Origin: Clostridium sp.
Lineage (GTDB): Bacteria > Bacillota > Clostridia > Lachnospirales > Lachnospiraceae
Assembly (NCBI GenBank): GCA_023667695.1
Contig: JAMOZY010000011.1
Location: 1 to 64,000, forward strand
Direction: 5' to 3'
DNA length: 64,000 bases
Of the stretch, positions 29,256 through 37,537 are shown in pieces (position 1 is the first letter of the stretch; each line of letters opens with the position of its first letter). Below the pieces are notes generated by a model. That model was given only the letters and a program-made list of their open reading frames with translations, searched no databases and had not been told where the DNA came from. Made by a program: the position numbers and the translations under genes.

Positions 29256-29573
29256 ATGAAAGGAAAAGTAAATTCTCTGGTTTGGGGAATTCTATTTGCC
29301 GGTATTATTATATTTCTAATCGGCTGTTATTATGCTGTATTGGAGGCAGGACTGCCCTATCAGGACCCTACCGTGGAAATGCAAATCGAATACGCAATTA
29401 ACCTGGGAGTCGGAAAGGTTCTGATACGATGTGGCGGCTTGACCTTTTTATTGGGTTTATTATTTCGGATTATATTAACGATTATCAATAAGAATAATGC
29501 GAATAAGAATGATGCCGATATGGAAACGCAGGATAATAATGGAGCGGATGCGGATGAAACAGGAAAGAATTAA
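29256..29573 (+). CDS. Small two-TM membrane protein
   Basis: A 105-residue protein with hydrophobic segments at about 8-28 and 52-74 and an Asn/Asp-rich C-tail. No recognised motif. The second ATG (29256) is better spaced from AAGGA than the ATG two codons earlier. Its last 20 nt overlap the following hydrolase gene, so the two are translationally linked. Confidence 0.65.
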   Translation: MKGKVNSLVWGILFAGIIIFLIGCYYAVLEAGLPYQDPTVEMQIEYAINLGVGKVLIRCGGLTFLLGLLFRIILTIINKNNANKNDADMETQDNNGADADETGKN

Positions 29574-30375
29574 TTTGAAATATCCTGTTTTGATGGTTCA
29601 CGGCATGGGATTTCGGGATCGAAAACATATTAACTACTGGGGACGGATTCCCAAGGTGTTGGAGAAGCTGGGATGCAGGATATACTATGGCGGTCAGGAC
29701 AGTAATGCATCGATTAAAACCAATGGGGAAGTGTTGAAGAACCGGATAGAAGAAATTATTCGGGAGAACGGAGTGGAAAAGCTGAATGTTATTGCTCACT
29801 CAAAGGGAGGACTGGATATTCGGTATGCGATTTCTACCCTGGGAATCGGAGAGCGGATTGCGTCGTTAACTACAATAAATACGCCCCATCACGGCTCCCT
29901 GACGGTAGATGCTCTTTTGAAGGTGCCGGATGTTTTGATTCGTTTTGGTTCCTGGTGTACGGATATCTGGATGCGGATTTTGGGAGATAAACAGCCGGAT
30001 ACCTATTCGGCGATTCAGTCCTTTCGAACCACAGAGGCAGAACGGTTTAATGAAGAAAATCCAGATGTGGAGGGTATATATTATCAAAGCTATGGGTTTG
30101 TGATGAAGCATGCATTCAGTGATATTTTTTTGTGCTGGACGTATCCGGTCGTTTATTATTTTGAAGGAGAGAATGATGGATTGCTGGCACCCAGGGCGAC
30201 CAGATGGACGAATTTCAAAGGGATTTATCGGGGGAATTCCGGACGCGGGATATCACATTGTGATGAAATTGATATGCGACGGCGTCCTCTGACCCGAAAA
30301 ACCGGACCGGATGTCTCTGATATAACGGAATTATATATTGATGTGGTAAAAGGTTTGGAACGACTGGGATTATAG
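29554..30375 (+). CDS. Alpha/beta hydrolase, lipase-like
   Basis: A 273-residue hydrolase. YPVLMVHGMGFRDR near the start gives the HG oxyanion motif, and VIAHSKGGLDIRYA (near 79) holds the nucleophile elbow AHSKG, a form of GxSxG seen in lipases of the EstA/LipA type. NTPHHGS follows. No signal peptide, so cytosolic. GGAG lies 9 nt before the chosen ATG. Substrate (acylglycerol or another ester) is unknown. Confidence 0.8.
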   Translation: MKQERINLKYPVLMVHGMGFRDRKHINYWGRIPKVLEKLGCRIYYGGQDSNASIKTNGEVLKNRIEEIIRENGVEKLNVIAHSKGGLDIRYAISTLGIGERIASLTTINTPHHGSLTVDALLKVPDVLIRFGSWCTDIWMRILGDKQPDTYSAIQSFRTTEAERFNEENPDVEGIYYQSYGFVMKHAFSDIFLCWTYPVVYYFEGENDGLLAPRATRWTNFKGIYRGNSGRGISHCDEIDMRRRPLTRKTGPDVSDITELYIDVVKGLERLGL

Positions 30376-30421
30376 ACATTTGGGGTAGAAAGAACCAAAA
30401 GACGGAGGGAACGTACAAGCC

Positions 30422-31405
30422 ATGAAATTAAAAAATGTATTACTGGTAGTTGACGATATTGAGAAATCGATAGCATTTTATAAGGATTTATTTGGGCTGG
30501 AGGTTATTCGGGATTTTGGCGGTAATGTGATTTTGACGGAAGGACTGGTCCTTCAGGAGCGTGCAATATGGGAATCCTCTATAAAAAGGAAGGCAGCTTC
30601 GGGCGGAAATGATGCGGAGTTATATTTTGAAGAGAATGATATGGACGGTTTTTTAAGGAAGCTGAAATCCAGCCACTGGGAAATGGATTATGTAAACCAA
30701 CTAATAGAGTATGACTGGGGACAGCGGGTAATACGGATTTATGATCCAGACAAGCATATGATTGAAATCGGTGAAGCTATGGAATATGTAGCCCGTAGAT
30801 TCTGGAATATGGGGATGTCACCAGAGGAGATTGCAGCAAAGACGCAGCTCCCGATTTCCCAGATATGGGAAATCGGTGAGAGAGAGGATTTGATTTTTGC
30901 GTTGGCGACAGAAGCGAATCAGGAAGAAATTCTCAGTCTGTATCGTTCTGTCATTGGGATAGAGGGCTGTACCTGGTCTATGGAGTATCCCAATGAAGAT
31001 ACACTGGCGGCTGATTTGGAGCGGGGGGATATTTTCTGTATGAAGAATCAAAAGGGTGAAATACTTGGAACAATATCCATTGATGTGGACGAAGCGGTAG
31101 GAAGGCTGGAGTGCTGGACGAAAACGTTATCCCCGGCAGCAGAGCTGGCGCGGCTTGGGGTGAAAAAGCAGTATCAGAACAGGGGGATTGCAGGCTTGTT
31201 GTTAAAGGGGGCAATGGGGGAGCTGGTCCGTCGGGGATACAAAGGCGTTCATTTCCTGGTCAGCAAAACCAATGAAAGAGCCATCCGCGCTTATGGAGGA
31301 ATGGGATTTCAGATTTTGGGAGAGTGTGATTTATATGGTGAGGATTGGTGGTGCTATGAGAAGGCATTAGGAGAAGAATCCGGAATTGAATCGCTTATGG
31401 TATGA
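30422..31405 (+). CDS. Fusion of glyoxalase/VOC domain and GNAT acetyltransferase
   Basis: A 327-residue two-domain protein. Residues 1-122 form a VOC fold (VDDIEKSIAFYKDLFGLEV, then YDPDKHMIEIGE). A helical linker (about 125-155) resembles a helix-turn-helix fragment: MSPEEIAAKTQLPISQIWEI. Residues 158-320 are GNAT: LGVKKQYQNRGIAGLLL for CoA binding and NERAIRAYGGMGF. One could bind a small molecule and the other acetylate it; this is inference. The stop overlaps the SD of the next gene. Confidence 0.82.
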   Translation: MKLKNVLLVVDDIEKSIAFYKDLFGLEVIRDFGGNVILTEGLVLQERAIWESSIKRKAASGGNDAELYFEENDMDGFLRKLKSSHWEMDYVNQLIEYDWGQRVIRIYDPDKHMIEIGEAMEYVARRFWNMGMSPEEIAAKTQLPISQIWEIGEREDLIFALATEANQEEILSLYRSVIGIEGCTWSMEYPNEDTLAADLERGDIFCMKNQKGEILGTISIDVDEAVGRLECWTKTLSPAAELARLGVKKQYQNRGIAGLLLKGAMGELVRRGYKGVHFLVSKTNERAIRAYGGMGFQILGECDLYGEDWWCYEKALGEESGIESLMV

Positions 31406-31417
31406 GGAGTGAGGCAT

Positions 31418-32002
31418 ATGCTGTATGATAAGGATATCCGGGAATATTTGTTTGATTTTCTGGAAAATTCCTATGGGAAAAACAGAATTATAGAAGAAAA
31501 ACAAATGGGACGTTCCAGGGCAGATGTTGTTATGGTAACCCCCTCCGCCTTGTATGGAATTGAAATAAAGAGTGATGCCGATACCTATACCCGACTAAAG
31601 CGACAGGTTCGGGACTATGACCAATTCTTTGATTATAACTATGTAGTGGCTGGTACCAGTCATGCCATGCATATTGAAGAGCATGTACCGGAATGGTGGG
31701 GAATCATTACAGTGGAATTAGAAGCGGGGATACCGGATTTTTATGTCTTACGAAAGCCAAGGCCCAATCCTAAGGTGAAGTGGAAGAAAAAGCTTAGCCT
31801 GCTTTGGCGGCCGGAGCTGGCGCATATCCAGGAGCTGAACGGTATGGCACGGTACCGGAAGAAGAGCAAGGATTTCGTAGCAGATAAGATATTAGAAAAA
31901 GTCCCGCTGGAACAACTACAGCTTCAGCTATGTGAAGAATTGTTCCAACGGGACTATAATACGATTTCGGATGTTATAGCAGAGTATAAGAAAAAGTCAT
32001 AA
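31418..32002 (+). CDS. sce7726-family protein (PD-(D/E)XK nuclease-like)
   Basis: A 194-residue protein. An N-terminal restriction-endonuclease-like core is visible: RIIEEKQMGRSRADVVMV (Glu then Asp) and YGIEIKSDADTYTRLKRQ with the E-x-K triad, then YVVAG. This matches proteins annotated sce7726. The ATG at 31418 is well spaced from GAGGAG; the GTG three codons earlier overlaps it. Family members occur near mobile or defence genes, but here it is alone, and nuclease activity is not proven. Confidence 0.75.
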   Translation: MLYDKDIREYLFDFLENSYGKNRIIEEKQMGRSRADVVMVTPSALYGIEIKSDADTYTRLKRQVRDYDQFFDYNYVVAGTSHAMHIEEHVPEWWGIITVELEAGIPDFYVLRKPRPNPKVKWKKKLSLLWRPELAHIQELNGMARYRKKSKDFVADKILEKVPLEQLQLQLCEELFQRDYNTISDVIAEYKKKS

Positions 32003-32004
32003 TA

Positions 32005-32820
32005 CTATTCACCCAGCTTTAAGCTAAAGCCTGACTTTGGCTTATCTCCGGTATCTTCCTGAGAATCAACAGAAGCAGATGTTGATGGCTGGGTGTAAGA
32101 ATCTTCCGGTGTCTCAAGGTCATCTGAACTGGTGGAGGTTCCATTGTAAGGAGTAAAGTTTGTATAGGAAGAATTTTGCGACATCTGAGGAACCGGTCCG
32201 GCGGTAACAGATGTCTTTTTCAGCTTTAGCGTACGGAGAAGCAATCCAATACTAAGTGCAATAAATGCAAGGCCAATTATTAGACCAATCCACCAACGGT
32301 CATAGCTTTCGCAATTAATATAATAGGCACAGGAGTAAGCGGAAGCCTGAGACTGGGAATAACCCATGGAAACCAGATAGTCGCGCATATATCCTAAGGA
32401 TTCATTATTCAGTGCCTTAATCTGTCCCTTGATATGAACGGAATTTGGCTGTGCAGAAGACCCATTTAACAGATAAGTAAGGGTGGCTTCTGCCTGTTGC
32501 TCAAGACTGGTTCCTAATTCATCCCCGTGAGGCTTGACTGCCATAAACTGGGAATCTCCAATCGGAATCAAATATGTGTATGTAGAACTGCCTGTTTTAA
32601 TTCCGTAGTTTGTGGTGTATTCTTCCATAAAAGCACCATAATTACAAGGAAGCTCGCCTTCTACAATTAGACCGCTTTCCAGACTTTCTGGCGTCAGGGT
32701 ATTGAAATCCACAGGGGTTTTATTACTGCGGATACCATCGCCCAGACTCATGTAAACAAATACGGCGCCAAATATAAATGAAAAAATCATAAGACTAAAC
32801 GAAACATTTTTTCCTCTCAT
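32005..32820 (-). CDS. Membrane protein with external domain and Ser/Thr-rich tail
   Basis: About 271 residues, function unknown. A hydrophobic segment near the N-terminus (FSLMIFSFIFGAVFVYMSL) precedes an external domain of about 130 residues, then a second membrane segment (IGLIIGLAFIALSIGLLL) and a cytosolic tail rich in Ser, Thr and Pro. The start is uncertain: ATGs at 32829 and 32820 are both close to GAGAGG; the second has the better spacing. Convergent with the sce7726-like gene, 2 nt apart. Confidence 0.65.
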   Translation of the reverse strand: MRGKNVSFSLMIFSFIFGAVFVYMSLGDGIRSNKTPVDFNTLTPESLESGLIVEGELPCNYGAFMEEYTTNYGIKTGSSTYTYLIPIGDSQFMAVKPHGDELGTSLEQQAEATLTYLLNGSSAQPNSVHIKGQIKALNNESLGYMRDYLVSMGYSQSQASAYSCAYYINCESYDRWWIGLIIGLAFIALSIGLLLRTLKLKKTSVTAGPVPQMSQNSSYTNFTPYNGTSTSSDDLETPEDSYTQPSTSASVDSQEDTGDKPKSGFSLKLGE

Positions 32821-32973
32821 TCTCTTCATTTCCTCTCTTATATATAAGTATAACGCTGGTAGTATAACAGCTCTTGGACAAAAAAGCAAATTGGTCTTTC
32901 ACGAAAAAGCAAGATATAAGTTGTATTTTGGAATATGGTCCGCTAAAATATGAAAGATAGGAGGTGGTCATAG

Positions 32974-33717
32974 TTGGAAGGGGAACGCAGTTTACGGCCG
33001 GAGACAGAACAGAAAGAGCATTATCTGGAATGTGAGAAGTGGTGGATTTTTGCATTGCTTATGATGGTAGGCGGATTTTATGGAGCGTATACCTATTCTA
33101 TCCGGGGTGGCGTATTCTGTAACGCACAGACGGCGAATTTTGTACTGTTTGCAATGGCAGCAGGGCAAGGAAGATGGCAGCAGGCGTTGTATTATCTGAT
33201 TCCCATGGGTGCCTATCTGCTTGGTGCGATTGTGTCAGAGGCAGTACCAAAGCCGATTAAGAAAAAGCGCTTGATTCGCTGGGACACACTTTTGATTCTG
33301 ATTGAAATCCTGGTAGTCCTTGCGTTAGGATTTTTGCCTGAAAGTGTACCCTTTCAGGTGTCTCAGGTAACCATTAATTTCATCTGTTCCATGCAGTATA
33401 ATACCTTTCGTCAGGCGCAGGGGATTCCTATGGCAACTACCTTTTGTACCAATCATCTCCGTCAGACTGGGGTTTTTATTGTAAAAGCGTTGCAGACACG
33501 AGGAGAACCGGCACATATAAAGCGGATTGCTGAGCATGTGGGGATGATTGGGGTATTTGTGGCGGGTGCAATTTTGTCAACCGTATTATGCGGTCTGTTA
33601 GCGGGAAAGGCTATTTGGGCAGCGTTGGTTCCTTTAGGCATTGTATTTATTGACCTGCTGTATGCAGACTTGAAAAAGGAACATAATGATATTGAAAAGA
33701 CGCCCCATGGTCATTGA
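32974..33717 (+). CDS. YoaK family (DUF1275) membrane protein
   Basis: A 247-residue protein with six predicted membrane segments. GFYGAYTYSIRGGVFCNAQTAN (in two parts) near 33-54 is the DUF1275 signature, and NTFRQAQGIPMATTFCTNHLRQTG follows in the second half. The start is TTG at 32974: AGGAGGT is 7-8 nt upstream, and the first ATG lies inside the first membrane segment. Transport function is suspected for the family but not established. Overlaps the next gene by 32 nt. Confidence 0.85.
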   Translation: MEGERSLRPETEQKEHYLECEKWWIFALLMMVGGFYGAYTYSIRGGVFCNAQTANFVLFAMAAGQGRWQQALYYLIPMGAYLLGAIVSEAVPKPIKKKRLIRWDTLLILIEILVVLALGFLPESVPFQVSQVTINFICSMQYNTFRQAQGIPMATTFCTNHLRQTGVFIVKALQTRGEPAHIKRIAEHVGMIGVFVAGAILSTVLCGLLAGKAIWAALVPLGIVFIDLLYADLKKEHNDIEKTPHGH

Positions 33718-34420
33718 AAACGATTATGAAGCAGCGAAAGAGGAGATTATGTTAGGCGAGAAACAAGGAAAGAAATTGAATCAGTATGTATCGGATTATG
33801 TAGTATTTGATTTGGAAACCACAGGAACCAATCCAAACCGGGATGTAATAATAGAAATTTCTGCAGTGAAGGTGTTAAACCGGCAGGTTACGGACACCTT
33901 CAGCCGGCTGGTGAACCCGAAGCGGCCGATTCCTTATTATGCTACTGCAGTTAATGGCATTACAGATGAGATGGTAGCTGGAGAACCGGAGTTGAAAGAG
34001 GTTTTGCCGGAGTTTTTTGCATTTGTTGAAGATGCGGTTCTGGTGGGTCATAATATACATACCTTTGATATGAAGTTTATCCGAAATGCGTCAGAAGCAT
34101 TATTTGGCAAAATGGTGACCAATGATTACATTGATACCCTTCCCATGGCGAAGCAATGTCTCCCACAGCTTTCCCATCATAAGCTGGTGGATATTGCAGC
34201 CTATTACAAAATCAGTACTGCCGGAGCCCATCGGGCATTGAATGACTGTATGATGAATCAGCAATGCTTTGAACGGATGCGGGAAGCATTTGAGAAGCAG
34301 TCGGGAAAGCTATGTCCGGTGTGTGGTGAATTGTTACAAAAAAGAAATGGCCGCTATGGTCTGTTCTGGGGATGTAGCGGATTTCCGCAATGCAGATATA
34401 CCGAGAATTGCAACTCATAA
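33686..34420 (+). CDS. DnaQ-like DEDDh exonuclease with C-terminal zinc ribbon
   Basis: A 244-residue protein. The exonuclease core has VFDLETTG (D42, E44), VGHNIHTFDMKFI and GAHRALNDCMMNQ, the DEDDh pattern of PolIII epsilon and PolC. Residues 208-240 contain CPVCGELL and CSGFPQC, a zinc ribbon like those at the end of topoisomerase I, suggesting ssDNA binding. AAGGA precedes the ATG, inside the yoaK-like gene. A repair or processing role is inferred. Confidence 0.82.
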   Translation: MILKRRPMVIENDYEAAKEEIMLGEKQGKKLNQYVSDYVVFDLETTGTNPNRDVIIEISAVKVLNRQVTDTFSRLVNPKRPIPYYATAVNGITDEMVAGEPELKEVLPEFFAFVEDAVLVGHNIHTFDMKFIRNASEALFGKMVTNDYIDTLPMAKQCLPQLSHHKLVDIAAYYKISTAGAHRALNDCMMNQQCFERMREAFEKQSGKLCPVCGELLQKRNGRYGLFWGCSGFPQCRYTENCNS

Positions 34421-34430
34421 GAGATGAATG

Positions 34431-34473
34431 AAAACTGCCGGCATACGGTTGGATTGCGTATGCCGGCAGTTTT
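34431..34473. terminator. Bidirectional terminator between exonuclease and argS
   Basis: Perfect 17-bp stem: AAAACTGCCGGCATACG (34431-34447) and CGTATGCCGGCAGTTTT (34457-34473), with A/T runs at both ends. It serves the convergent genes on each side. Confidence 0.9.
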
Positions 34474-34480
34474 CAGTAAT

Positions 34481-36175
34481 TTACATCTGCTCCGGACAGT
34501 TAATTCCCAACAGGGCAAGAGCATCCCGCAGGGTCTTTCGGGTTACCGCCGTCAGCTTTAGACGGGCATTTCGTATATCGGTTTCCGGAACGTTGATACG
34601 GCTGCTGTTATAGAAGCGGTTAAATGCCTGTGCTACTTCTATGGCAAACCGGGAAATTAAAAATGGCTCGTATTTTTCGGCGGCATCGGCAACTGCCTTT
34701 GGAAATTTATTGATTGCCTTTAATAATTCCATAGCCTCTAAATCCGTAATGCGGGAGTAGTCAATATCAGCAGCTTCATCAAAGTCCGGAACCGCACGAA
34801 GAAGGCTGGAGCATCGTGCATAGGTATACTGTACATAGGGTCCGGTTTCTCCTTCAAAGTTCAGGATTTTTTCCCATTTAAAGGAAACATCTTTGATTCG
34901 CTGGTTATAAAGGTCATTAAAAATGATGGCGCCAACACCTACCATTTTTGCTATTTCATCTTTGTTTTCCAGCTCCGGATTCTTTTCTTCAATAACTTCC
35001 TTCACCTTGGAAATCGCTTCTAAAAGAATATCTTCTGCGTAAATGATATTGCCGCTCCGGGTGGAAAGCTTGGCGCCTTCTAAGCTGACCAGTCCATAAG
35101 GAATGTGTATGAGCTGGCTGGCAGCCCAGTCGTTACCCAGCAGTTCGATTACCTTGAATACCTGGGCAAAATGCAGCTTTTGCTCTTGTCCGGTTACATA
35201 CAGACATTTAACAAAATCATAGGTTTCTTTCCGATAGAAGATGGCAGCCAGGTCGCGGGTCGCATAGATGGAACCGCCGTCTGCTTTTTTTATAATACAT
35301 GGCGCCATATCATATTCTTCCAGGTCTACGATATAAGCACCTTCGCTTTCCTTTAACAAATGAGCGTCCTCTAACCGTTGGATAACGGCAGGGGTCTTGT
35401 CCCGATAAAAGCTTTCTCCGTTGTAGGAGTCAAATTCCACGCCTAGAAGCTGATAGGCACGATGATATTCTATCATGCTGATATCTTTAAACCACTGCCA
35501 GATGGATAAGGCTTCTTCATCCCCTTGCTCCATTTTAACAAACCACGCTCTTGCCTGTTCAATCAGGGTTTCATCCTGTTCCGCTTCTGTATGGAATCTT
35601 ACATACAGCTCCATTAGCTCTGCGATTCCACGCTCCTCTACAGCTTCCCTTGAACCCCAGTTCTTATAGGCAACAATCAGCTTTCCAAACTGAGTTCCCC
35701 AGTCGCCTAAGTGATTAATCCGATGAACGGTATAGCCTAATTTACTGTAAATCTTATATAAGGAATTCCCGATGATAGTAGTCCGAAGATGTCCTACGTG
35801 AAAGTTCTTTGCTACATTTGGAGAGGAATAATCAATGCAGATGGCCTGTCCGGCTCCAATATCAGAGCCGCCAAAGTTTTCTCCACAGGCTGCTGTCAGC
35901 ATCGTCCTGACAAATAGCTCTTTTTTAATATAGAAGTTACAGTAAGCCCCCTGTACTTTGATTTCCTCTATAAAATCAAGGGAACCGGTAATGGCGGTCT
36001 TTAGGTCTTCTGCAATAAGATTGGGTGCTTTATGCATGGTTTTCGCCAGACGGAAGCAGGGAAATGCATAATCTCCAAGCTCCGGCTTCGGCGGAACCTC
36101 CAATAAAGAAAGGATATCATCCGATGATAATCCTTCCACATGTTTTGCAATGATTTCTGCTAATTGTTCTTTCAT
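34481..36175 (-). CDS. argS: Arginyl-tRNA synthetase
   Basis: A 564-residue class I synthetase that charges tRNA-Arg. The N-terminal additional domain (1-105) has YAFPCFRLAK; the HIGH motif is SSPNVAKNFHVGHLRTT (near 117-133). The KMSKS loop is not canonical and reads KLSTRSGN, as in other ArgS. The DALR anticodon-binding tail ends with LTAVTRKTLRDALALLGI and PEQM. AAAGGA is 10 nt before the ATG. Full length. Confidence 0.97.
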   Translation of the reverse strand: MKEQLAEIIAKHVEGLSSDDILSLLEVPPKPELGDYAFPCFRLAKTMHKAPNLIAEDLKTAITGSLDFIEEIKVQGAYCNFYIKKELFVRTMLTAACGENFGGSDIGAGQAICIDYSSPNVAKNFHVGHLRTTIIGNSLYKIYSKLGYTVHRINHLGDWGTQFGKLIVAYKNWGSREAVEERGIAELMELYVRFHTEAEQDETLIEQARAWFVKMEQGDEEALSIWQWFKDISMIEYHRAYQLLGVEFDSYNGESFYRDKTPAVIQRLEDAHLLKESEGAYIVDLEEYDMAPCIIKKADGGSIYATRDLAAIFYRKETYDFVKCLYVTGQEQKLHFAQVFKVIELLGNDWAASQLIHIPYGLVSLEGAKLSTRSGNIIYAEDILLEAISKVKEVIEEKNPELENKDEIAKMVGVGAIIFNDLYNQRIKDVSFKWEKILNFEGETGPYVQYTYARCSSLLRAVPDFDEAADIDYSRITDLEAMELLKAINKFPKAVADAAEKYEPFLISRFAIEVAQAFNRFYNSSRINVPETDIRNARLKLTAVTRKTLRDALALLGINCPEQM

Positions 36176-36250
36176 AGGTCAAAAATCCTTTCCTGTACTA
36201 AAATAAATGTATTGCTTTGCTTCCAAATGCGGAAGGAATACCGGAAGCAA

Positions 36251-37480
36251 TCAGGTTTCCGGCTCCAGGCACATCGGAAAAGAAAAGCGGACGTTGGTGC
36301 CGCTTATAATGTCACCGTCAATCTGCACCTTGCCGCCGAATAAATAAACAATCTCGTGAAGCCGGTGGAGGCCGCTGTGCCATGGGCTTTCCTTCAGATA
36401 ATCCGAGCTGATGCCTACCCCGTTATCATTGATGTAAACATCAATCATCCGGCTGTTAATATAGACCTTCGCCAGTACTTTATTGGCATTGGAATAGTAG
36501 AAGATATTATTCAATATTTCCTGCAGCAGTTGAATCAGGGTTATGGTAATAATAGGCAGTACCTTCAAATCATAATCCGTACAGTCGATGGAAGCATCAA
36601 TGGTACATTCCGGATGCAGGGTCCGGTAATGCTGGATACAATCATCAATTGCCATCCAAAGCGGACACTGGGTATTTAAGCTGTTATCCAGCTCCTGTAT
36701 GATGGAATCTGCAGAGCCAAGGAGACGGACATTTGCATCCTGCAGCTCCTGCAGGGTCAATCGGGCCCGGGTAGGGTCAGATTGAATCAGCCATTTTAAT
36801 ACTTCAAGCTTATTCTGGTTATTCTCAATGCTTTGGCGAATGGAGGTACGGATTCGCTCTGCAGTCTGGGACTTATCGTACTGAGTCAGCATTAAAAGCT
36901 GGCAGGCATGAGCCGTAGTATCCTCCTCCACATCTTCCGGAGCCGGTGGGAGAACCGCGGTTTCTTCTTCCGGTGTTGGTTCTTCCGGCTGGGGAAGATT
37001 CTGATAGAGTGCAGTAAGGCATTGGTTGGAATTCTCCAGAGCATGTATATGATTGCGGATAGAGGTCAAATCAATATCCAATGTTTTAATCCGCTCGGTC
37101 AGAGAGGTCCGCACCTCTTGCAGCTCATCCAGCTGTGTCTGAATCAACTGACTTTTTCCCCGGGTGGCCGGAGCGGCAGGCAGAGGTGAAAAGATATTTT
37201 TTCTGGTATCAGACTGAAAAGCATAGATGTCTCTGGTTTTTTGCAATTCTTCAATCTTTACGTCCAATTCGAATAGTTCGGATTTCAAACTCTGAACCTG
37301 CTCAGAATGTGTGATATATGCAGAACGAAAATAATTCAGAATATCCCAGTTCGTGGAGCGGAGGGTATTCAAATTATCATCGATGGAAGGTGCGGCTGTT
37401 TCTGCCTGGGCATCGGATGCATGCTCGGCCTCAGCAATGGCATCTAATTCTTCTATGATGTTGAACTGCGGATGTTCCAT
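36251..37480 (-). CDS. Histidine-kinase-like ATPase without phosphoacceptor His
   Basis: A 409-residue cytosolic protein. Residues 40-160 are coiled coil, a Pro/Glu-rich linker follows (about 165-195), then a DegS-like helical pair where ERIRTSIRQSIENNQNKL aligns with the HisKA_3 motif but carries Ser where the His would be. The C-terminal HATPase_c has an N-box (QEILNNIFYY), DNGVGI and SGTNVRFSFP. It could be a phosphatase, a pseudokinase or a scaffold. AAAGGAGG precedes the ATG at 37478-37480. It follows the carboxypeptidase gene by 57 nt; no response regulator is adjacent. Confidence 0.75.
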   Translation of the reverse strand: MEHPQFNIIEELDAIAEAEHASDAQAETAAPSIDDNLNTLRSTNWDILNYFRSAYITHSEQVQSLKSELFELDVKIEELQKTRDIYAFQSDTRKNIFSPLPAAPATRGKSQLIQTQLDELQEVRTSLTERIKTLDIDLTSIRNHIHALENSNQCLTALYQNLPQPEEPTPEEETAVLPPAPEDVEEDTTAHACQLLMLTQYDKSQTAERIRTSIRQSIENNQNKLEVLKWLIQSDPTRARLTLQELQDANVRLLGSADSIIQELDNSLNTQCPLWMAIDDCIQHYRTLHPECTIDASIDCTDYDLKVLPIITITLIQLLQEILNNIFYYSNANKVLAKVYINSRMIDVYINDNGVGISSDYLKESPWHSGLHRLHEIVYLFGGKVQIDGDIISGTNVRFSFPMCLEPET

Positions 37481-37537
37481 GGGTCTCCCTCCTTTATATT
37501 CTGTGGGCATTCAGCCGGTTGTTTCTTTCGCAATCAG

